The position numbers were made by a program, and so were the translations under genes. Positions 1 through 13,629 of a DNA stretch of 64,000 bases are shown here, piece by piece. Numbering within the stretch: the first letter of the stretch is position 1; each line of letters starts with the position of its first letter. The notes beneath the pieces are model-generated. The model did no database searches. It was not told the DNA's origin and saw nothing but the letters and a program-made list of their open reading frames with translations. Source of the DNA: Pseudomonas sp. MM213 (lineage in GTDB: Bacteria; Pseudomonadota; Gammaproteobacteria; Pseudomonadales; Pseudomonadaceae); assembly GCF_020423045.1 (NCBI RefSeq), contig NZ_CP081943.1, forward strand, positions 3,038,001 to 3,102,000, read 5' to 3'.

Positions 1-75
1 GGTGTTTGACGGCAAGGTCAGCAGACCCGGTGTGATCCCGGGGCCGACGGTCATAGTCCGGATGAAGAGAGAACG
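1..75 (+). promoter_or_regulatory. FMN riboswitch (3' part, cut by window start)
   Basis: The sequence holds the conserved distal core of the RFN element, including GTCAGCAGACCCGGTG, a GGGGCCGACGGTCATAGTCC segment and the closing GATGAAGAGAGAACGGG. The 5' strand of the closing helix lies before the window. FMN riboswitches repress riboflavin-synthesis or uptake genes when FMN is plentiful. The lumazine synthase gene follows about 105 bases downstream, so this is its leader. Recognition is by eye from the conserved core. Confidence 0.85.
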
Positions 76-150
76 GGATTGGCACCAAAGGGCCGTCCGC
101 AGGCATTCGTGCGAGCGTGCGTACCCTTAAATCCCATTCGATTCATATGC

Positions 151-171
151 CCTGTTTTTTACATAAACAGG
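151..171 (+). promoter_or_regulatory. Hairpin overlapping the ribH ribosome-binding site
   Basis: CCTGTTT (151-157) is perfectly complementary to AAACAGG (165-171). The 3' arm runs into the AGGAG ribosome-binding site (169-173), which is placed correctly for the ATG at 181. This looks like the expression platform of the FMN riboswitch, hiding the site when FMN is bound. The pairing is seen in the sequence; the switching is inferred. Confidence 0.5.
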
Positions 172-180
172 AGTCAGAAC

Positions 181-690
181 ATGCAACCCACCGCAATCGA
201 CAGCAAAAGCAAACACCATCAGGGCGAGCGCGTTGCGTTCATCCAGGCCTGCTGGCACAAGGAAATCGTCGATCAGAGCCGTAAGGGCTTCGTCGCAGAA
301 ATGATTGCTCAGGGTTATCAGGAATCCGACATCGACTTCTTCGAAGTCGGCGGCGCCTTTGAAATGCCCCTGCACGCCAAGTTGCTGGCCAAGACCGGCC
401 GTTATGCCGGTATTGTCGCGGCAGCCCTGGTTGTGGACGGCGGGATCTACCGTCACGAATTCGTCGCCCAGTCTGTGGTCAGCGGCCTGATGCAGGTTCA
501 ATTGGAAACCGAAGTGCCGGTGTTCTCGGTGTCCCTGACCCCGCACCACTTCCATGCCGGCGAAGAGCATCAGAAGTTCTTCTTCGAGCATTTCGTGCAC
601 AAAGGCCAGGAAGCGGCGAAGACGTGTGCGGATACGCTGAGCAAGATTCGGGCGTTGCGTCGTACTGAGCCACGCGCAGTAGCCGTCTAA
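181..690 (+). CDS. ribH: 6,7-dimethyl-8-ribityllumazine synthase, RibH2 type
   Basis: This 169-residue cytosolic enzyme condenses 5-amino-6-ribitylaminouracil with dihydroxybutanone phosphate in the penultimate step of riboflavin synthesis. The hallmarks are GGIYRHEFVAQSVVSGLMQV in the middle and LTPHHFH followed by FFFEHFVHKGQEAA near the C-terminus. These match the Brucella-like RibH2 branch better than the usual RibH1, whose equivalent region reads HFDYV and QAxxR. The ATG at 181 was chosen because AGGAG lies eight bases upstream; longer readings run back into the riboswitch. It stands alone under an FMN riboswitch, so it is probably a second lumazine synthase beside a housekeeping copy elsewhere. 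Confidence 0.9.
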   Translation: MQPTAIDSKSKHHQGERVAFIQACWHKEIVDQSRKGFVAEMIAQGYQESDIDFFEVGGAFEMPLHAKLLAKTGRYAGIVAAALVVDGGIYRHEFVAQSVVSGLMQVQLETEVPVFSVSLTPHHFHAGEEHQKFFFEHFVHKGQEAAKTCADTLSKIRALRRTEPRAVAV

Positions 691-703
691 ACACCGCTCC
701 CCC

Positions 704-796
704 TGTAGGAGCGAGGCTTGCCCGCGAAAGCGATTTAACATTCAACATCATCGCTGAATCTGGAATCGCTTTCGCGGGCAAGCCTCGCTCCTACAG
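704..796. repeat. REPIN (type A REP pair)
   Basis: TGTAGGAGCGAGGCTTGCCC reads forward at the left end and as its inverse complement at the right end, around a short spacer that also pairs in part. It lies between the convergent ribH and astE genes, the typical REPIN setting, where it can also act as a bidirectional transcript-ending or stabilising structure. Confidence 0.9.
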
Positions 797-811
797 AGTC
801 AGCGTCGTCAG

Positions 812-1822
812 TTAGGCCAGGTTTTCGTCGGTGGTCGGCACGATCAGGATGCCGGCGCGCAGGCCGTTCTTGACCTTGGGGTTCGGGAAGATAATCCGCG
901 CGCCCTCTTCTTCGATGATCCAGCGCGTCTGGGCGATGTCTTCGGCCAACAGATAACCCACTTCCAGTTCCGAAAAATTCTCGATGTCCGCCGGCAGGTT
1001 CAAGCGGAAGCTATCGCTGTGCTTGATGATTTCCCGTGCCACGCTGAACAACTGCAACCCATTCAGCGCCTCTTCGGTCAGTTCCGGCTCGGTGCCTTCG
1101 ATGATCTGTTTAAGGCGGGTTTCCAGCAGGGAGACGTTGACCCCGTCGTTCTGTCCGAACGGCCGCGCCTTGCCCAACTCCAGGGTGAAAGACTCGGCAC
1201 CCAGCTTGTCGTAGGTGTAGGAACTGAAAACGATGGACGGCTTGTTTTGCAGCAGCACCGCTTCCATGCCGGCGGCGCGCAGGCGAGCCAGTTCCTGACG
1301 GGAATGCTGGCGATCTTCTTTCCACGGATACAACGCAAACTGCTCGATCTTCGAGCCTCGAATCGCCGTATGCAGGTCGTAATGCAGACGATCGCGATCC
1401 GGCAGGCTGAAGAAACTGGCGGCCAGCCGCTCCAGTTCACAGGCGCGCAGGGCTTCGGAGCCGCTGGTTTGTTCGTGACGGCCGTTGAACAGCCGATTGA
1501 CGTCCTGTTCGATGAAACGCTCGCCCTTGCGAATCGCTTCCGGGTTGCCGAACAGGAACAGAATACGTGCGCGCGGCTTCAAATCGCCGCGAGCGATGTC
1601 ATGCAACAGGCGATCGAGCAACTCGATCGGCGCTGTTTCGTTGCCATGGATCCCGGCTGACAGCAGCAGGTCCAGGCCATTGTCGCGAGCTTCAGGTGGC
1701 CGGACTTCCAGCGCACCTTCGCTCAACCAGCGCATGCGTACGCCTTCGACAGTCAGTTGAGTCTTCTCCGCCGGTTCGCGGCCGGCGAGGGTCAGTTCAA
1801 GCAGTTTGCCGAGGGCGAGCAT
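812..1822 (-). CDS. astE: Succinylglutamate desuccinylase
   Basis: This enzyme removes succinate from N-succinylglutamate to give glutamate, the last step of the arginine succinyltransferase pathway. The 336-residue protein is a zinc carboxypeptidase-like member of the AstE/AspA family. The zinc motif [13 protein letters not shown] places the ligands His59 and Glu62, and a later DLHTAIRG supplies the third ligand. The ATG start is clear and the length is normal for AstE. It is the last gene of the aru operon, behind a small conserved ORF and astB, all on the minus strand. Arginine induction through ArgR is expected from the family's known control. Confidence 0.95.
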   Translation of the reverse strand: MLALGKLLELTLAGREPAEKTQLTVEGVRMRWLSEGALEVRPPEARDNGLDLLLSAGIHGNETAPIELLDRLLHDIARGDLKPRARILFLFGNPEAIRKGERFIEQDVNRLFNGRHEQTSGSEALRACELERLAASFFSLPDRDRLHYDLHTAIRGSKIEQFALYPWKEDRQHSRQELARLRAAGMEAVLLQNKPSIVFSSYTYDKLGAESFTLELGKARPFGQNDGVNVSLLETRLKQIIEGTEPELTEEALNGLQLFSVAREIIKHSDSFRLNLPADIENFSELEVGYLLAEDIAQTRWIIEEEGARIIFPNPKVKNGLRAGILIVPTTDENLA

Positions 1823-1834
1823 AGAGCGGTTTCC

Positions 1835-2122
1835 TTAGTGGTCGTGGGCGCAATCCGGGCCGTGCACGTGGTCTTCGTCGCCGACTTCAGCCGGTTCCAT
1901 TTCCAGTTGCAGACTTACCAGATTAGTCGCCAATGGGCGCAGCAGCAGGTTGGCGTATTCAGCGTCACCTTCTTCGACGTCCACGCCGATCAGCAATTGG
2001 CCGCGGCCATCGTGCTGAATCCACAGCTCTTTGCCTTGCCAAATGACAGCGACGCGGGTGCAGGAAGTTTCCAGTTGCGTGCCGTCGGTGTCTTCAAGGA
2101 TCAGCTGCAGGGTATCGCTCAT
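1835..2122 (-). CDS. Small conserved protein of the aru operon, His-rich tail
   Basis: This 95-residue protein of unknown function sits between astB and astE, where pseudomonads commonly carry such an ORF, sometimes loosely labelled topoisomerase II. It is acidic and ends in HVHGPDCAHDH, a run of His, Asp and Cys that could bind a metal ion. The ATG at 2122 (MSDTLQL) is preferred over a TTG at 2146 that would overlap the end of astB. The very short spacing on both sides indicates co-transcription with the arginine genes. No catalytic motif is recognisable. Confidence 0.75.
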   Translation of the reverse strand: MSDTLQLILEDTDGTQLETSCTRVAVIWQGKELWIQHDGRGQLLIGVDVEEGDAEYANLLLRPLATNLVSLQLEMEPAEVGDEDHVHGPDCAHDH

Positions 2123-2142
2123 GTGTTTTACGCTCTCGACGT

Positions 2143-3489
2143 TCAATTGATCTGGAATGGATAAACCGCGCCCAGTTTAAGGATTTGCGTCAGTTCATCC
2201 AGTGCCGTCCGGCACTCAAGCAGCAATTGCGGGTCCGCAAGGTCGGTTTCGGCCATGCGGTCGCGGTAGTGCTTTTCGACCCATTCGGTCAGCGTGCCGT
2301 ACAACGGTGCCGTCATGATAACCCCTGGGTTGACGGCCGCCAGTTCGGTTTCATTCAGTGCCACGCGCAAACGCAGGCACGCCGGGCCACCGCCGTTCTG
2401 CATGCTTTGCTTCAGATCGAAGACTTTGACTTCGCGGATCAGGCCGCCAGAACTGGTCAGGCTTTGCAGGTACTGCCAGACGCGTTCGTTGCCACGGCAC
2501 TCTTCCGGCACGATCAACAGCATCGAGCCGTCAGGACGCGACAGCAACTGGCTGTTGAACAGGTAGGAACGCACCGCGTCTTCCACGGTAACCGCCGAAC
2601 GGGGTACGCACACCGACTGGAATTTGCCGCCGACCTTGGCGAGTTTGCTTTGCAGCTCGGCCAGCATCTGCTCGGTGTCGAGGAACGCGTCCTCGTGATA
2701 GAACAGCACCTCGCCGTTACCCACCGCGATCACGTCGTTGTGGAACACGCCCTGATCGATCACCGCAGGATTCTGCTGGGCGTAGACCACGCCGTCATCG
2801 CTCAAACCGTGCAGACGAGCGACAGCTTGCGAGGCTTCGAGGGTCTGGCGCGCCGGGTATTTCTGCGGTGCCGGGTAGCGGTTATCGAACGCGCTGCGAC
2901 CGAACACAAAGAACTCGACGCCGGCTTCACCGTATTCACGGCAGAAACGCGTGTGGTTGGCTGCGCCTTCGTCACCGAATTGCGCCACGGCCGGCAACGC
3001 CGCGTGGTGAGCGAAGTGCTTCTGGTCAGCGAACATTGCACCCAGTACACGACTGGTGGTCGGGTGCTCGATGCTGCGGTGGTATTTGCAGTTGAGGTTG
3101 GCGGCGGTGAAATGCACGCGACCGTCGGCGGTATCAGCGCTCGGGCTGACCGTGGCGGCGTTGGCCACCCACATGCTCGACGCCGAGCAACTGGCGACCA
3201 GCAACGGCATCGCGTCTTTCGCAGCCTGCTCGATCACTTGCGCGTCGGTGCCGCTGAAGCCCAGGCGACGCAGGGCGGCGACATCAGGACGCTCTTGCGG
3301 GGCCAGAACGCCTTGTTGAAAGCCCATTTCCATCAGCGCTTTCATTTTCGCCAGGCCTTGCAGCGCAGCTTCCTTCGGGTTCGAAGACTGCTGGCTGTTG
3401 CTCTGGGACGCGACGTTGCCGTAGGACAGGCCGCCGTAGTTATGGGTCGGCCCCACTAGACCGTCAAAATTGACTTCATAGGATTTCAT
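2143..3489 (-). CDS. astB: N-succinylarginine dihydrolase
   Basis: This cytosolic enzyme hydrolyses N2-succinylarginine to N2-succinylornithine, two ammonia and CO2. The protein has 448 residues, the usual length, and belongs to the amidinotransferase-fold family. The N-terminus carries the typical [19 protein letters not shown], and the probable nucleophilic cysteine lies in [16 protein letters not shown] near the C-terminus. The start is ATG. It is followed closely by the small ORF and astE, and separated from astD by a REPIN. Confidence 0.95.
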   Translation of the reverse strand: MKSYEVNFDGLVGPTHNYGGLSYGNVASQSNSQQSSNPKEAALQGLAKMKALMEMGFQQGVLAPQERPDVAALRRLGFSGTDAQVIEQAAKDAMPLLVASCSASSMWVANAATVSPSADTADGRVHFTAANLNCKYHRSIEHPTTSRVLGAMFADQKHFAHHAALPAVAQFGDEGAANHTRFCREYGEAGVEFFVFGRSAFDNRYPAPQKYPARQTLEASQAVARLHGLSDDGVVYAQQNPAVIDQGVFHNDVIAVGNGEVLFYHEDAFLDTEQMLAELQSKLAKVGGKFQSVCVPRSAVTVEDAVRSYLFNSQLLSRPDGSMLLIVPEECRGNERVWQYLQSLTSSGGLIREVKVFDLKQSMQNGGGPACLRLRVALNETELAAVNPGVIMTAPLYGTLTEWVEKHYRDRMAETDLADPQLLLECRTALDELTQILKLGAVYPFQIN

Positions 3490-3557
3490 CAGCGAGGCTC
3501 CACGAGAATCTGTTTTTATAGGCTTCAGTAACTATTCAGTACGACCGCGTTGCGGCC

Positions 3558-3622
3558 TTCGCGGGCAAGCCTCGCTCCTACAGGTTCAATGGGATCCGTA
3601 GGAGCGAGGCTTGCCCGCGAAT
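3558..3622. repeat. REPIN (type A), between astD and astB
   Basis: Two type A REP sequences face each other with a spacer of about 15 bases (the left is the inverse complement, the right the forward form). The element lies inside the aru operon, between the end of astD and the start of astB, and its right edge is six bases from the astD stop codon. Confidence 0.9.
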
Positions 3623-3627
3623 GGGCG

Positions 3628-6119
<2,492 letters not shown>

Positions 6120-6189
6120 GCTATCTCCTCAAACGGGCCGCTTGCGCCACCCGCGAAACACTTGCTGCTTTCCAGGTTGAAAGCAGGCG

Positions 6190-7209
6190 TTAAACCGCCA
6201 CCAGGCGCACGCTTGCACCTTCACCGACGCCCAGGGCTTCGGCCGCTTCCAGATCCAGGGTCACGGGTTTGCCCGGCGCGTAATCGAGCTCGAGCAACAC
6301 GGCGCGGTAATCCTGCAACTGCGCATTGGCCACCAGGTACTGACGCCCTGCGCCTTTGACCGGCTCGCCGATTTTCACCGGCACGACACGGCTCTGGGCG
6401 ATCGAACGGATCCCCGAAACACGCGCATGCAACGTCGGACCACCGTCGAAAATGTCGATGTAGTGATCGGTCTCGAAGCCTTCGCGCATCAGGATGTCGA
6501 AAGTGATCTGCGCCCGTGGGTGCACCTGGCCCATCGCTTCTTGCGCGGAGTCCGGCAGCAACGGCACGTAGATCGGGTAATGCGGCATCAGCTCGGCGAG
6601 GAACGTGCGGCTCTTCAGACCGCACAGACGCTCGGCTTCGGCGTAGTTGAGGTCGAAGAAGTTGCGACCGATGGCGTCCCAGAACGGCGAGTCGCCATTT
6701 TCATCGCTGTAACCGACGATCTCGGTCACCACGGAATCGGCAAAGCGCTCCGGATGGCTGGCCACGAACAGCAAGCGGCCACGGGAGTTGAGCTCGGCCC
6801 ACGGCGAACCCACCAACTCGCGCTGCACGTAGAAACTGGTCAGCAAGCTGTTGCCGGTCAGGTCGTGGCACTGGGAGAGCACGTGAATCTTGTTATGAAT
6901 CTTCAGCTCGCGGGAGGCGTGCACGAAGGTTTCATTGCGGAAGCTGTAGAACGGCTCGGAATAACCGGCCGAGGCGACGATGGCCGAGCAACCGGCCAGC
7001 TTGCCGGTGGCGGTGTCTTCGAGGACGAAGAAATAGCTCTCTTCACCGTTGAAGCTGACTTCGGCAGCGAACGAGGCTTCGCTCGCGGCGATCTTGTCGC
7101 TCAGGCGTTCAACGTCATCCGGCAAGGAAGTGACACCAATCGGGCTGTCCGCAGCCAGACGCTGTACCTCGCCCAGATCAGCCATTTGCGCGGGGCGCAT
7201 CACCAGCAT
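6190..7209 (-). CDS. aruF: Arginine/ornithine N-succinyltransferase, AruF subunit
   Basis: This second AstA-family subunit of the arginine succinyltransferase has 339 residues and is paralogous to AruG along its whole length (RPAQMADLGEVQRLA at the start, then a matching LAGCSAIVASAGYSEPFY block). The pair forms the heteromer that also accepts ornithine in P. aeruginosa. It begins with ATG at 7209; the 70 bases to aruG hold no other feature. A REPIN separates it from aruC upstream. Confidence 0.95.
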   Translation of the reverse strand: MLVMRPAQMADLGEVQRLAADSPIGVTSLPDDVERLSDKIAASEASFAAEVSFNGEESYFFVLEDTATGKLAGCSAIVASAGYSEPFYSFRNETFVHASRELKIHNKIHVLSQCHDLTGNSLLTSFYVQRELVGSPWAELNSRGRLLFVASHPERFADSVVTEIVGYSDENGDSPFWDAIGRNFFDLNYAEAERLCGLKSRTFLAELMPHYPIYVPLLPDSAQEAMGQVHPRAQITFDILMREGFETDHYIDIFDGGPTLHARVSGIRSIAQSRVVPVKIGEPVKGAGRQYLVANAQLQDYRAVLLELDYAPGKPVTLDLEAAEALGVGEGASVRLVAV

Positions 7210-7255
7210 GGTGTCACTCCTTTCTCATACTCTTTGAGGAAAATAAGCCGGCCCT

Positions 7256-7341
7256 TGTAGGAGCGAAGCTTGCTCGCGAAGGTGTGTCAGTCACAGTGAT
7301 GTCGACTGACACACCTTCGCGAGCAAGCTTCGCTCCTACAG
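7256..7341. repeat. REPIN (type B), between aruC and aruF
   Basis: This is a long, nearly perfect inverted repeat. The arms are the REP variant TGTAGGAGCGAAGCTTGCTC and the sequence continues pairing inward through GGTGTGTCAGTC, leaving only a small loop. It lies in the gap between the first two aru genes, so the operon transcript must pass through this very stable hairpin. Confidence 0.9.
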
Positions 7342-7404
7342 AAAAGCGGGGCCGGCATCAAAATTGGGTTCGACGCCTGAAATCATCAGGCGTCGAAGGG
7401 TCTA

Positions 7405-8770
<1,366 letters not shown>

Positions 8771-8912
8771 TATAGCGTCGCAAAGGCGCAGTTTAAACCG
8801 GCGGCACAGGTTATAGGCAGGCTTGTCGAACGGTGCGGTAAATATGTACCGCACACCGTGCTTCATCGTTTGTTTTCCTTGGGTTCCATCCAAACGCTAA
8901 CGGACTAGCGCC

Positions 8913-11900
8913 ATGATTCAGCATGACCCCGAACTTACGGCTCAGCCAGACGCGCATTTCCAGCATGCGTTCCACAATCTGCCCGACTGGCTATTAACAG
9001 CATCGCCCGCTACGCGCACTGCACTTAAAAGCGCGCGGCTGGACCTCCCGGAATGGCACGCCCGGGCAACCCGCCAGCAGCACCAATCATTGAAAGCGGC
9101 CAGCACGCACTATCTGGCCCAGCGTAACCACCTGGAATCCATGCTGGATAAACTGCAGAACGCCCGGGACTTTGCCGAACCGCTTCTGCGTGACGCATTG
9201 AAAACCCGGTACGGCCTGGAACTGGACGTCAAGACGACCTTCCTGCGCCTGTACATCCCGCAGACCGTTCCGTGGTTCCCGATCAAGACCGGTGCCGCGC
9301 GCACCTGGACGGTCTCGCTGCTCGACGCCGCCCTGCACAACTTTCAGGATTCGGAAACCGAAGCGCAGGCTTACGAATCTGCCTCGACGTTCATCACCGA
9401 ACCCTCGTCCACCGGGCAATTCGATACATTGCCGGCGATCAAGCGCCAACTCTCCATTCAGCACTTCACCCGGTTGTGCAGGGAACTGGATATCGGCGCT
9501 CGATACGAGGCCCACCTCAAGGAAAACCTGGGGTTTACCAACCCGGTCGCCGCTGCCGTGTTGAAGTCGAGCGTGATCAAGACGCACAAGGCCGCCCTGC
9601 TATCAGCCCTGCATCTGGCCCAGGTCCGTGGCGACCTGCCGCTGGATGCAGGGCAATCGATTCTCGACATGATCGAGGGCCGCGAAAACGTGGGGCTGGA
9701 CAACTGGCGACTGCACTGTCACGACCTGAGCCTGATGTCTTCATTGCTGACCGGCATCGTCATTTTCGCGCCGCGACTTGAACTCACCTCCCAACGCTCG
9801 CGAATCATCGCCTACATCCCCGACGATCCGGAACACCCGCTCAAACAATACCCCGACACCCTGGCGTTCATGACCGAGCTGACCCGCAAACTGCGCTCGC
9901 CTGCTTACCAGGCGTTCTTCAGCCGGTTCATCGATCATCAGGAACGAGGCCACTTTTTCGCCGACCTCAACAGTCGCCTCCGCGCCGTGACCTGGCATGA
10001 ACACCTGCGCGGCGATCCGCTGCCGAGCTGGCGCGACACCCCCATCGACAAGCCCAACCTGCAATTCTCGGTGAACCCGATCAGAAACGATCTGTGGACT
10101 CACCTCTACCAGCAGCAATTGAACAAGCTGCTCAATGACGCACGCACCCTTGCGGTTTCTACCGCCAGCGCCGACCGAGCAGCGCGATGGGCGGCGTGGG
10201 ACGCCTTCAGCAATGTCGCCAAAAAGATCCTTGAAGTGGCGTCGTTCGTGGCCCTGCCCTTTGTTCCGTTTCTGGGCGAATTGATGCTCGCCTACATGGC
10301 CTACCAAGTGCTCGACGACACGTTCGAAGGCATCATCGACTGGGCCGAAGGCCTGAAAACCGAAGCGTTCGGGCACTTGATGACGATCGCCGAGACGGTG
10401 GTTGAACTCGGGACGTTCGCGGTGGGCGGTGTCATGGCGGCCGGTGCGTTCAATGGCCTCATGTCTCGCGAGGCGGTGACGCTGATTTCCCCGCTCAAAC
10501 CCATCAAGACAGCCGCAGGTAAAACCCGATACTGGAAACCGGATCTCACCCCTTACGAACAGTCCGTTGATCTGCCGGACGCTGCCAGCCCCGACCCTCT
10601 CGGTTTGTATCAGCATGAGGGCAAAACACTGGCGCGCGTTGAAGGCAAACTCTACTCGGTAAAACCGGACAGCAAGACTGGCCGCTTTCAGATTCAACAC
10701 CCGCGCCGGGCCGACGCCTATCAGCCGGCCCTGCGACACAACAACCACGGCGCCTGGCAGACAACACTGGAGCGACCGCTGACGTGGGACCGGGAAACCG
10801 TGCTACGCCGCCTCGGCCAGAGCGTCGAATCGTTCAATACTGCCGAGCGTGAGCAACTCCTGCAGATCAGCGGTTTTCACGACAACGTGTTGCGCGAGAT
10901 CCACGTCGAGAATCAGCGCCCGCCTTCGCTGCTGACCGACACGATCAAGCGCTTCAGGATCGACCGTGACATTCAGGCACTGGTCGAGCAGACCGGCAGT
11001 GACCATCCCGACCGCTATCAGGCGCTGAACCAGCGCAGATCGCTCTTCCAGTCTCGCTACCGTGAACTTGAAAAAACCGACAATCGCCATGTTCAGCTAC
11101 TGCAAGGCGAAGTACAGGGACTGCCCACGGACATCGCACAAGAACTGGTGAGCAACGCAAGCGGCACCGAACTGAAGCAAATGCACAACGGCCGCTTGCC
11201 CCAGCGCCTCAAGGATGTAGCGCTGAAAGCCATGGACGCGGTGCGTGTCGCCAGAGCCTATGAGGGGTTTTATCTGGAGGACATGGAAACGGTGGACACC
11301 CATCGCCTGGCCCTGCATAGCCTTGAGTCACTGCCCGGCTGGCCTGCTCGCCTGCGCATCGAAGTCAGGGAGTTCTCCCCTGAGGGGACATTGCGCGACA
11401 GCATTGGCCAGCCCGACGCACCGCTCCTCAAGACATTGGTGCACGCCGAGGACGGCACGTATCGGGTCCATGAAAACACGGCTCTGCCGGGCGACTTTTA
11501 TCAGGCCATCCTGCAGGCACTTCCCGACGCTGAGCGCACGGCATTGGGTCTTTCTGCCGAAGACGGTCAGCTACTCAAACAACGCATTGCCGAGCATGCG
11601 CAGAACAAACCCGCATTGCGCACGCTACTGGTGAAACATCCCAACCGAAAACCCTTTTATGACCCGGCGACCATGCGCCTGCCCGGCGGATCGGAGGGGT
11701 ACAACCGAACAGGTCGCCCCACCCCAACACTGAATGACAGGGTTCGCGAGGTCTATCCAGGCCTGCCCCAGGATGAACTCAGCGTCGTCGTCGCCCGCTT
11801 GCAACGCCACCCCGATGGCGCTCGCGTGGAGCTTTCGCGCCTGAGCAATGAACTCGAACGGCTGCATGAAGACCTGGATACCTGGATAAAGGAAGCCCCC

Positions 11901-13628
11901 ACCGTCCACCCCGAAACCAGACAACCATTGAGCGAGCTGGAGCAACAGGCCCAGCAGCACAACCGCCGGTTGCTGGCTCAGGAGATCCAGCAGAGTTGGC
12001 GTCGGCAAACGCCACGGGATCTCGAATCGACAGAGCACAGTGACCGCTATGTGCTGCGATTCGCCGAGCCGATTCTGGGTGAGCTGCCTGTGCTGACGGC
12101 GGACTTCAGTCACGTCTCGATGGTCGCCCTGGAGGGCAGTCACGCGGAGCAAGGCATTCACGGTTTCCTGCAGAATTTCAGCAACCTTCGTCGCCTCGAC
12201 TTGCGGCGCTTCTCCCTGACCACCCTGCCCGACGCCATCCCACGGATGATCAACCTCGACACATTGGTGCTGAACGAATGCGCGATCAGGATTGATGCCG
12301 ATGCGTGGTCGAAACTGTCCTCTTTGAACAAACTGGTGATGCTGGACCTGTTCCGTAATCCGGTTGATGTGGTACCCGATGTCGGCGCATTTCCCGAGCT
12401 CGTGCACCTGGACCTGAGCGCTACCGGGCTGACTGAAATCCCCGTCAGCGCTATCACGCACCTCAAACTCGATACGCTCATGCTGATCAATAACCGAATC
12501 ACCGAGCTGCCTGCCGGGTTGTTCGACAGCGTGGTCTACGACAAGCGCGGCGTGCACCTGTCGGATAACCCGCTCGTCGACAGCGCTCGACAACTCGTCA
12601 AGCTTCAATACTTCGAAACCTCATACGATCTGGGCGTCTATGCCCCCGAGGCGGATATCGAACGAGCCAGGGCGCTCTACCCGAACATGGAAGTCGAGCA
12701 GGCCAGCGACTTCGTCTACGAACTGCCTGGCACACTGGAAGAGGGCCGAGCGACGCTGACCCAACTGGAGGACGAACTGGCTCAATTGAGCAACGATCTG
12801 ACGACATGGACAGCCGATCTGCCGCCGCACCACCCGCTAACGGGCGAACCCTTCAGTGACATGCAACTGTTTGTCGAACACGCCAATCGCGATGAATTCA
12901 AAGAGGCAATGGAACGCTGCTGGCGGCATGACGCAGACCTGGATGATTTCAATGAGTCGCTTGAGCCGACATTCGAACTCTCCATCCGCCCGGTCATCAC
13001 CGGGGAACTGCCGACCCTCAGCGCTGACTTCAGTCATGTCTCGGCGCTGGAGCTGCACTGTGTCGATGGCGTGACGCGCATCGGGCGTTTTCTGGAATCC
13101 TTCCCGAACCTGAGAAGCCTGAGGCTGCGCGACTTCAACCTCGGTGACATTCCCGATGCGGTGTTCAAGATGGGGCGACTCAGGTCGCTGTCGATTCCCA
13201 ACTGCCGCGTCAGTCTGTCAGTGCAGTCGGTCGGCGCATTGGCGGGAATGGAACAGCTCGAATACCTCGATCTGGGCCTCAACCCCTTGGGGCTGACACC
13301 CGACCTGAGTCAGATGCCGGACCTGGCGACCATTCTGCTCAACGACAGCGGCATCACCGACATACCCGATGGCCTGCTACAACTGGCCGAACTGGACTGG
13401 GCAGACTTGAGCGGCAATGCAATCACCAACGTATCCAGCGACCTGTTGGAGTTGCCCGTGGAAGTGGCCGAGAACATTACGCTGAGGGGCAATCCGTTTA
13501 CGGAGGAAAGCCTGTTGCGGCTGATCAGTTACTTCGAACGCACACGTGCCGACTTTGGCGTGGAAGAGGTGATCAATCGAGGTGAAATGTACGTATCCAC
13601 CTCCGAGGGTTCCGAGATCGACGAATAG
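8913..13628 (+). CDS. Large LRR protein with dermonecrotic-toxin-like N-terminus
   Basis: This 1571-residue protein resembles Pseudomonas proteins with an N-terminal dermonecrotic-toxin-like region (DUF6543 type) followed by leucine-rich repeats, a class with many candidate effectors. Two hydrophobic stretches, about residues 439-466 and 492-516, could be membrane-inserting. From about residue 945 a module of 300-odd residues occurs twice in tandem. Each copy begins with a helical stretch (SNELERLHEDLDTW, then EDELAQLSNDLTTW), then a linker with LPVLTADFSHVS or LPTLSADFSHVS, then five to six LRRs. Many relatives end in a NEL ubiquitin-ligase domain with a catalytic cysteine; here the chain stops after the second LRR block with an acidic tail. 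No signal peptide is visible. It separates aruC from argR, which are neighbours in P. aeruginosa, so it is probably an insertion. The function is unproven. Confidence 0.85.
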   Translation: MIQHDPELTAQPDAHFQHAFHNLPDWLLTASPATRTALKSARLDLPEWHARATRQQHQSLKAASTHYLAQRNHLESMLDKLQNARDFAEPLLRDALKTRYGLELDVKTTFLRLYIPQTVPWFPIKTGAARTWTVSLLDAALHNFQDSETEAQAYESASTFITEPSSTGQFDTLPAIKRQLSIQHFTRLCRELDIGARYEAHLKENLGFTNPVAAAVLKSSVIKTHKAALLSALHLAQVRGDLPLDAGQSILDMIEGRENVGLDNWRLHCHDLSLMSSLLTGIVIFAPRLELTSQRSRIIAYIPDDPEHPLKQYPDTLAFMTELTRKLRSPAYQAFFSRFIDHQERGHFFADLNSRLRAVTWHEHLRGDPLPSWRDTPIDKPNLQFSVNPIRNDLWTHLYQQQLNKLLNDARTLAVSTASADRAARWAAWDAFSNVAKKILEVASFVALPFVPFLGELMLAYMAYQVLDDTFEGIIDWAEGLKTEAFGHLMTIAETVVELGTFAVGGVMAAGAFNGLMSREAVTLISPLKPIKTAAGKTRYWKPDLTPYEQSVDLPDAASPDPLGLYQHEGKTLARVEGKLYSVKPDSKTGRFQIQHPRRADAYQPALRHNNHGAWQTTLERPLTWDRETVLRRLGQSVESFNTAEREQLLQISGFHDNVLREIHVENQRPPSLLTDTIKRFRIDRDIQALVEQTGSDHPDRYQALNQRRSLFQSRYRELEKTDNRHVQLLQGEVQGLPTDIAQELVSNASGTELKQMHNGRLPQRLKDVALKAMDAVRVARAYEGFYLEDMETVDTHRLALHSLESLPGWPARLRIEVREFSPEGTLRDSIGQPDAPLLKTLVHAEDGTYRVHENTALPGDFYQAILQALPDAERTALGLSAEDGQLLKQRIAEHAQNKPALRTLLVKHPNRKPFYDPATMRLPGGSEGYNRTGRPTPTLNDRVREVYPGLPQDELSVVVARLQRHPDGARVELSRLSNELERLHEDLDTWIKEAPTVHPETRQPLSELEQQAQQHNRRLLAQEIQQSWRRQTPRDLESTEHSDRYVLRFAEPILGELPVLTADFSHVSMVALEGSHAEQGIHGFLQNFSNLRRLDLRRFSLTTLPDAIPRMINLDTLVLNECAIRIDADAWSKLSSLNKLVMLDLFRNPVDVVPDVGAFPELVHLDLSATGLTEIPVSAITHLKLDTLMLINNRITELPAGLFDSVVYDKRGVHLSDNPLVDSARQLVKLQYFETSYDLGVYAPEADIERARALYPNMEVEQASDFVYELPGTLEEGRATLTQLEDELAQLSNDLTTWTADLPPHHPLTGEPFSDMQLFVEHANRDEFKEAMERCWRHDADLDDFNESLEPTFELSIRPVITGELPTLSADFSHVSALELHCVDGVTRIGRFLESFPNLRSLRLRDFNLGDIPDAVFKMGRLRSLSIPNCRVSLSVQSVGALAGMEQLEYLDLGLNPLGLTPDLSQMPDLATILLNDSGITDIPDGLLQLAELDWADLSGNAITNVSSDLLELPVEVAENITLRGNPFTEESLLRLISYFERTRADFGVEEVINRGEMYVSTSEGSEIDE

Positions 13629-13629
13629 A

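Noticed and set aside
2185..3459. 424-codon plus-strand open frame over astB
   Set aside because: AstB on the minus strand is fully supported by motifs; long mirror frames are common in GC-rich coding sequence. The same applies to those over astD, aruC, acs, pit and gntP.
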